Source: Paraburkholderia sacchari | GTDB taxonomy: Bacteria > Pseudomonadota > Gammaproteobacteria > Burkholderiales > Burkholderiaceae | DNA: 64,000 nt | Direction: 5' to 3' | Assembly (NCBI RefSeq): GCF_000785435.2 | Contig: NZ_JTDB02000006.1 | Span: 62,001-126,000 of the forward strand | Shown: positions 59,258-64,000 of the stretch, one piece after another | Layout of the letters: the number at the start of each line of letters is the position of its first letter | Position numbering within the stretch: the stretch's first letter is position 1 | The notes under the pieces: model-generated | Told to the model about the DNA's origin: nothing | The model's database searches: none | What the model saw: only the letters and a program-made list of their open reading frames with translations | Program-made: the position numbers and the translations under genes

Positions 59258-59921
59258 GCGTGCCCGACAGTTGGCGCACAGGCGGCGCGCAACCGGGCGA
59301 CACGGCGCACGCATCGCACGTGCTCCCCGCCGTCCCTCCCGGCGCCTGCCCGCTGCCCCACCTGTCTGATTATGGGGTTCGTTTAGTAAAAGTTACGCGG
59401 ATTCTAGACGATGGGTATCGGGGCGTATACGGTGTGCATCGCCGAAAGGTTACAAGGGGTCGGGCACGCGGCGCGCCAATTTCGGGACGCGAACGCGCTA
59501 GACGCTTGCGCCGCATTGGGCGCACCTGGTTCGAAGGCCCGCGCAGCCTCGCGCAACGACATACAAACGGTTACAAACCGGCCGCGCGCCATTCCGGCGA
59601 TGGTCCGTCGCCATCTTAAAATATAAGTGCCGCACTCGTGCGGTCAGTTATTCCTATGACGTATACGTTGCGCGCGGGCCTCAAAGTGCCTGAACAACCG
59701 CCCGCCTGCCGTCATGCGAGAACTGCTGCTCACCTCTCAACCCATGGAGCTGAACTCGCCGTGCCGCACTCGCCCTGTTGCCATCGCCGTGCACCGGACC
59801 CTGTTCCGGTAAAATTGCCGGTTTGCCTCGCGGCAGCCGGCGGGGCCGGCGTGCGGAGTGCGCAACGTGCACAGCACGCGCGCAAGGCTCATGGCCGGCA
59901 GCGCCCGCCCGGAGGAGCGCG
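59258..59921. other. Divergent intergenic region of the aryl-polyene-like cluster
   Basis: This 664-base gap separates the minus-strand ACP/glycosyltransferase pair from the plus-strand biosynthesis genes and should contain both promoters. I find no supported gene. A 10-bp direct repeat ATACAAACGG / TTACAAACCG stands at 59561-59580, spaced like an OmpR-family response-regulator site. Scattered GTTAC words occur nearby (59390, 59450). Confidence 0.45.
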
Positions 59922-60596
59922 ATGAGCACGTTCGCAGGCTTCGCTCGCGCGGCGCTCGCGGTTGGGGCGGTGGTCGCGTACCAGATCCTGGCCCATCACG
60001 CAGTAGCAACGCCCGGCGAGCACGGTTTCGGGCTCGCCATGGCGCTGGTGCCGCCACTGGCCATCGCGCTGGTTGCGGCAGCCCGTTCGCCGCGCCGGGG
60101 CTGGCTGCTGCCGGTCTGGGCGCTCGCGGCCGCCGCGTTGTGGGCCGCACGCATGCCGCTTGCGCGCCACTTCGAATGGGGCCTGTACATCGAGCAGGTG
60201 AGCTTCAATTTTGGGATGGCGCTGGTGTTCGGCCGCACGCTCGTCAACGCGCGCGTGCCGCTTTGCACGCAGTTCGCGACGATGATTCACGGCTCGCTCA
60301 CGCCGGCCGTCGCGCGCTACACACGGCAGATCACGGTCGCGTGGACGGTGTTCTTCGTCGCCATTGCCGCGGTTTCGACGCTGCTGTTCGCCGCCGCGCC
60401 GATCGTCGCCTGGGCGACCTTCGCCAATTACCTGGCGTTGCCGCTGGTGGGGGCGATGTTCGTCGCCGAGCACGCGTGCCGCCGCTTTGTGCTGCGTGGC
60501 GAGCCGTCGGCCCGCATGCTCGATGCGATTCGCGCGTACCGGCAATCGTCGGCGCAAGGTCACGCGGGCCAGACGGTCCACCCTTGCCATGAGTGA
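59922..60596 (+). CDS. COG4648-type membrane protein
   Basis: A 224-aa protein with about five hydrophobic segments (VVAYQILAHHAVA; MALVPPLAIALVAAA; WTVFFVAIAAVSTLLFAAAP; YLALPLVGAMFVAE). It matches the COG4648 membrane proteins found in aryl-polyene clusters, role unknown. GGAGGAG precedes the ATG at 59922. The next gene starts inside its last codons. Confidence 0.8.
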   Translation: MSTFAGFARAALAVGAVVAYQILAHHAVATPGEHGFGLAMALVPPLAIALVAAARSPRRGWLLPVWALAAAALWAARMPLARHFEWGLYIEQVSFNFGMALVFGRTLVNARVPLCTQFATMIHGSLTPAVARYTRQITVAWTVFFVAIAAVSTLLFAAAPIVAWATFANYLALPLVGAMFVAEHACRRFVLRGEPSARMLDAIRAYRQSSAQGHAGQTVHPCHE

Positions 60597-62532
60597 TTCC
60601 GCGCGCGACCAGCGGCGCGCAGCAGCGCCGCCCCCTGTTTCCGGTTCAACTGAAGTTATGTCGACTCATCCGCTCGTTTTTCACGCTTCGCCCCGCCAGG
60701 TCATTGCCTGGCGCGATGGCTCTCCGGTCACGGTGCGCGCGTTCCTCGCCGAGGTTGCGCGGGTGGCCGCTGCGCTGCCGCCGGGCGCACACGTGTTCAA
60801 CGTCTGCCGCGACCGCTACCGCTTCGCCGTGAGCCTGTGCGCGGCGCTGGTCGCGGGTCGCATCAGCCTGCTGCCCTCCACGCAGACGCCGGAGATGGTC
60901 CGCCAGCTCGCCGCGTTCGCGCCCGACGCGTTCTGCCTGCACGACGCCGCCGATTGCTCCATCGACCTGCCGCGCTTTCGCTACCCCGAAGCTGCGGCGG
61001 CTGTCTCCAACGCCAGCTTGAGCGACGACGCGCAGGACGACGCCCCGTTCGACGTGCCGCAGATCGACGCGTCGCGCATCATGGCGTACATCTTCACCTC
61101 GGGCTCGACCGGTGCGCCAGTGCCGCATCGCAAGACTTGGGGCTCGCTGGTGGCCAACGTGCGCGCTTCGGCCAAACGCCTCGGATTGCCCGAGCCGGAC
61201 GCCGCCACGCATACCGTGGTGGGCACGGTGCCGCCGCAGCATATGTTCGGCTTCGAATCGACCGTGCTGCTCGCGCTGATCGGCGGCCTTGCGTTCAGCA
61301 ACCGCCAGCCGTTCTATCCGCTCGATATCCGCGCCGAACTGGAGGCCGTGCCGCAGCCTCGCGTGCTCGCGACCTCGCCCATCCACCTGCGCGCGCTGCT
61401 CGCGACCGACGCCGCGCTGCCGGAAACGGCGCTGGTGCTCTGCGCCACCGCCCCGCTCGCCGAAAAGCTCGCCCGCGAGGCCGAGGCGCGCCTGCACGCG
61501 CCGCTCGTGGAGATCTACGGCAGCACGGAGACGGGCCAGATCGCCACGCGACGCACCGCGCAGGGCGCGACATGGGAACTGATGCCGCACATCCGCCTGG
61601 AGGCGCGCGCGGCTGCAAGCGACGACCGTGACGACCGCGACGAAGGGCCGACGTTCTGGGTCTCGGGCGCTCACGTGGAAGAGCCCATGCCGATGGGAGA
61701 TGCGCTCGAACTACTCGACGAGCGGCACTTCCTGCTGCATGGTCGCAAGGCCGACCTTATCAACATCGCGGGCAAGCGGACTTCGCTCGCGTACCTGAAT
61801 CATCAGCTCAACGCGATCCCCGGCGTGGTCGACGGGGTGTTCTTGATGCCGGACGCTGCCGTGCTCGACAATGCCGATGCGAGCGAGAACACGGATCGCG
61901 AAGGCACAGGCGCGGTCACGCGCCTCGTCGCGCTGGTGGCCGCACCCACGCTCACGGCCGCCAGCTTGCAACGCGCGCTGCGCGAGCGCATCGACGCCGC
62001 GTTCATGCCGCGCCCGCTCGTGTTCGTCGAGTCGCTGCCACGCAACGAAACCGGCAAGCTTCCGCACGATGGGCTCGCCGCGCTGGTCGCACAGCATGCG
62101 CGCGAAACGGCGGCAGCGGCAGCGGCAGCACAGACTAGCCGCGCCACTTGCACAAGCAGCACCGCATCCGCGCGCTCCTTCACGATTCCGGCCGATCACC
62201 CCGCGCTGCCGGGCCACTTCCCCGGCCATCCGATCGTGCCTGGCGTCGTGCTGCTCGACCAGGCCATCGACGCCATCGGCGCGGCCCTGAACCGCCCGAT
62301 GCAAGCGTGGCGCCTGAGCGCCGCGAAGTTCCTGAGCCCGGCCCGGCCCGGCGAGGCGCTCGATCTCGACTTCGACGCAGCGGCCAGCGGCGCGATCCGT
62401 TTCACCGTGCGCGCGGGCCAGCGCGACGTAGCAAGCGGCACGCTGTCCGCCGAGCAATCCCCCGTTGCCATGACGGCCGCCTCCCCGGCATGCGCCGCGC
62501 GCGCACGCTCGCAGGAAGGGGTTCAACCATGA
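60589..62532 (+). CDS. Fused AMP-ligase and FabZ-like dehydratase
   Basis: A 647-aa two-domain protein. Residues 25 to about 525 form an AMP-dependent ligase (YIFTSGSTGAPVPHRKTW; VEIYGSTETGQIATRR; FLLHGRKADLINIAGKR; LPRNETGKL). After an alanine-rich linker, residues 550-640 form a hotdog dehydratase (DHPALPGHFPGHPIVPGVVL) in which the FabZ glutamate position reads Asp (LLDQAIDA). In aryl-polyene clusters ligase and dehydratase are usually separate. The ATG at 60589 overlaps the previous stop; 60658 is an alternative start. Confidence 0.9.
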   Translation: MSDSARDQRRAAAPPPVSGSTEVMSTHPLVFHASPRQVIAWRDGSPVTVRAFLAEVARVAAALPPGAHVFNVCRDRYRFAVSLCAALVAGRISLLPSTQTPEMVRQLAAFAPDAFCLHDAADCSIDLPRFRYPEAAAAVSNASLSDDAQDDAPFDVPQIDASRIMAYIFTSGSTGAPVPHRKTWGSLVANVRASAKRLGLPEPDAATHTVVGTVPPQHMFGFESTVLLALIGGLAFSNRQPFYPLDIRAELEAVPQPRVLATSPIHLRALLATDAALPETALVLCATAPLAEKLAREAEARLHAPLVEIYGSTETGQIATRRTAQGATWELMPHIRLEARAAASDDRDDRDEGPTFWVSGAHVEEPMPMGDALELLDERHFLLHGRKADLINIAGKRTSLAYLNHQLNAIPGVVDGVFLMPDAAVLDNADASENTDREGTGAVTRLVALVAAPTLTAASLQRALRERIDAAFMPRPLVFVESLPRNETGKLPHDGLAALVAQHARETAAAAAAAQTSRATCTSSTASARSFTIPADHPALPGHFPGHPIVPGVVLLDQAIDAIGAALNRPMQAWRLSAAKFLSPARPGEALDLDFDAAASGAIRFTVRAGQRDVASGTLSAEQSPVAMTAASPACAARARSQEGVQP

Positions 62533-63644
62533 CCAGGCGCACCGACTGGGCCCAACGCCAGGAGCGCGGCAGCGCGCTGCTGCTGCGCGCCATGACCTGG
62601 CTTTCGCTGCGCCTCGGCCGCACCGCCGCGCGCGGCCTGCTGCATCTGATCGCCGTCTATTACGTGCTGTTCTCGCCGCGCGCACGCGCCGCCTCGCGCG
62701 ACTACCTGCGCCGCGCGCTAGGCCGTCCCGCCCGCTGGAGCGACATCTACCAGCACGTGTTCACCTTCGCGACGACGATCCACGACCGCATCTATCTGAT
62801 CAACAATCGCTTCGATCTGTTCGACATTCGCCCTCAGGGGCACACACTCGTCGACGCCGCGCTCGCGAAGGGACGCGGCGCGTTCCTGATGGGCGGCCAC
62901 CTCGGCAGCTTCGAGGTGGTGCGCGCGCTGGGCCGCACGCGGCCCGGCATGCGCGTGGTCGTGACGATGTTCGACGAGAACGCACGCAAGATCAACGCGA
63001 CGATCGGCGCCGTGAACCCGGCCGCGCAGCCCGAGGTGATCGCGCTCGGGCAGGTCGATTCGATGCTGCAGGTGAACGAGCGGCTCGACCGGAACTGCCT
63101 CGTGGGCATGCTCGCCGACCGCACGCTGCTCGCCGACGCCACCAGCTCGATGCGCCGCATGGCCTTTCTCGGCGAGCCCGCCGCGTTTCCGCTCGGGCCG
63201 CTCTACATGGCCGCGATGCTCAAACGTCCGGTGATCTTCATGACGGGCTTGTATCGCGGCGGCAACCGCTACGACGTGCATTTCGAGCTGGTCGCCGACT
63301 TCACCGATACGCCGCGCGAGGCGCGCCGGGCCGCCGTCGATGCGGCGCTCGTGCGCTACGTCGCGCTGCTCGACAGGCATTGCCGCGCGGCGCCCTATAA
63401 CTGGTTCAACTACTTCGACTTCTGGCAGACCGCGCAAGCGGACCAGGCCGCGAAGCAGCCGCAGACGGCCCAACCCGCGCCGGCAGCCCAAGCGGCAAAA
63501 TCCACAAATGCAGCGCCGGCGCACGCGGACATTGCCGCGCGCGTCGCCAGAAACGCCTATGCGACGAACCGCGCCGACACCGCTCGCGCGCGCAGCGCGG
63601 CGGCGCACGCGGGCCTTGCCGCCCGGGAGACTTCCGACGCATGA
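62529..63644 (+). CDS. LpxL/HtrB-type acyltransferase
   Basis: A 371-aa lysophospholipid/lipid A-type acyltransferase with one N-terminal hydrophobic segment (GLLHLIAVYYVLFSP). The catalytic H-x4-E is in GGHLGSFEV (His124, Glu129); NRFDLFDIRPQGHTLVDAAL and CRAAPYNWFNYFDFW are typical. The C-terminal 60 residues are Ala/Gln-rich and poorly conserved. Its ATG overlaps the preceding stop (ATGA). It probably places the polyene acid on a lipid. Confidence 0.9.
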   Translation: MTRRTDWAQRQERGSALLLRAMTWLSLRLGRTAARGLLHLIAVYYVLFSPRARAASRDYLRRALGRPARWSDIYQHVFTFATTIHDRIYLINNRFDLFDIRPQGHTLVDAALAKGRGAFLMGGHLGSFEVVRALGRTRPGMRVVVTMFDENARKINATIGAVNPAAQPEVIALGQVDSMLQVNERLDRNCLVGMLADRTLLADATSSMRRMAFLGEPAAFPLGPLYMAAMLKRPVIFMTGLYRGGNRYDVHFELVADFTDTPREARRAAVDAALVRYVALLDRHCRAAPYNWFNYFDFWQTAQADQAAKQPQTAQPAPAAQAAKSTNAAPAHADIAARVARNAYATNRADTARARSAAAHAGLAARETSDA

Positions 63645-64000
63645 GCGCCATCCGCCGTTTCTCCCGCCCGTTCATCGGCCAGCGGCTTGCGCGCCGCATC
63701 GTTGCGTGCGCAATGAGCGCAGGCGCCGTGACCGCGCTTACGTTCGCGCCTGTCGCGCCTTCGCTCGCGGCACAAGCAACACAGGCAACACAGGCAGCAC
63801 AGTCACGACAAACGGCCGACACCACCGCCTGGACGCTCGACCGCCTCATGTCCGCGCTCGCGCAGCACAAGTCGGGCCGCGCCGCGTTCACGGAAACCAA
63901 GTACCTCGCGATCGCCTCGCAGCCCATCGAATCGTCAGGAGAACTGGTGTTCGTCGCGCCCGACCACCTGGAGAAGAACACGCTCGTGCCCAAGCCCGAG
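63641..64000 (+). CDS. LolA-like outer-membrane lipoprotein carrier, 5' part
   Basis: The first 120 residues are in the window; the gene continues beyond 64000. A signal peptide (RIVACAMSAGAVTALTFAPV, ending SLAAQA) precedes a short Gln/Thr-rich spacer and the LolA-type start TTAWTLDRLMSALAQHKSGR, AAFTETKYLAIASQPIESSG and ELVFVAPDHLEK. LolA relatives are regular members of aryl-polyene clusters and would carry the product or a lipoprotein to the outer membrane. The start overlaps the previous stop (ATGA). Confidence 0.87.
   Translation, partial: MSAIRRFSRPFIGQRLARRIVACAMSAGAVTALTFAPVAPSLAAQATQATQAAQSRQTADTTAWTLDRLMSALAQHKSGRAAFTETKYLAIASQPIESSGELVFVAPDHLEKNTLVPKPE

Noticed and set aside
59411..59626. 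71-codon plus-strand frame between ACP and COG4648 genes
   Set aside because: Composition is not protein-like, no ribosome site is seen, and it overlaps the 10-bp repeat of the presumed promoter.

Overview
The window is high-GC DNA coding on both strands, with the character of a Burkholderiaceae chromosome, most likely Paraburkholderia, Burkholderia or Caballeronia. The evidence is three small secreted DUF4148 proteins, a DUF3079 protein, a monomeric NADP isocitrate dehydrogenase, many LysR/MarR/AraC regulators and a NasA-CysJ fusion. The genus is inferred, not proven. I see no rRNA or tRNA gene, insertion sequence, prophage or CRISPR array. Most of it reads as accessory metabolism plus stress and regulation genes.

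Layout. 1-5.3 kb: tail of an AraC regulator, then a MarR-controlled tripartite efflux operon (MarR, HlyD/EmrA, DHA2 MFS/EmrB, NodT-type outer-membrane factor). 5.4-16.7 kb: a redox and stress region with a LysR regulator, three DUF4148 proteins, a split DipZ-like pair (CcdA plus thioredoxin), a MarR/enoyl-CoA hydratase pair, a GlxA-type regulator with an SDR, the OhrR/Ohr peroxide pair, a DJ-1/PfpI protein, and two decayed alpha/beta-hydrolase genes. 16.8-24.8 kb: a LysR-controlled, translationally coupled operon: aldehyde dehydrogenase, M19 dipeptidase-like protein, BCCT transporter, a 586-aa protein of unknown function, a DUF3726-like protein and RidA. This is the best candidate for an undescribed catabolic system.

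24.9-40 kb: DUF3047 protein, DMT transporter with a histidine-rich tail, SRPBCC and DUF3079 proteins, an HMG-CoA lyase / CoA-transferase / MFS operon with LysR, another LysR, an S10 serine carboxypeptidase lipoprotein, a second paralogous MFS and an AraC regulator. 40-47 kb: five tandem 14-bp repeats upstream of monomeric isocitrate dehydrogenase, then a trans-3-hydroxy-L-proline set (periplasmic binding protein, dehydratase, GntR regulator, pyrroline-2-carboxylate reductase).

48.7-57.2 kb: nitrate assimilation. nirB, nirD and a nasA-cysJ fusion run on the minus strand, with a divergent siroheme methyltransferase (cobA) supplying the NirB cofactor. Upstream of nirB I read two NtrC-type sites 21 bp apart, a sigma-54 promoter, a two-hexaloop ANTAR-type RNA leader and an intrinsic terminator, meaning nitrogen control at initiation and probably nitrate control by antitermination. 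57.2-64 kb: a lower-GC alpha/beta hydrolase, then the edge of an aryl-polyene-like cluster (glycosyltransferase, ACP, COG4648 membrane protein, fused AMP-ligase/dehydratase, acyltransferase, LolA-like protein) cut by the window end.
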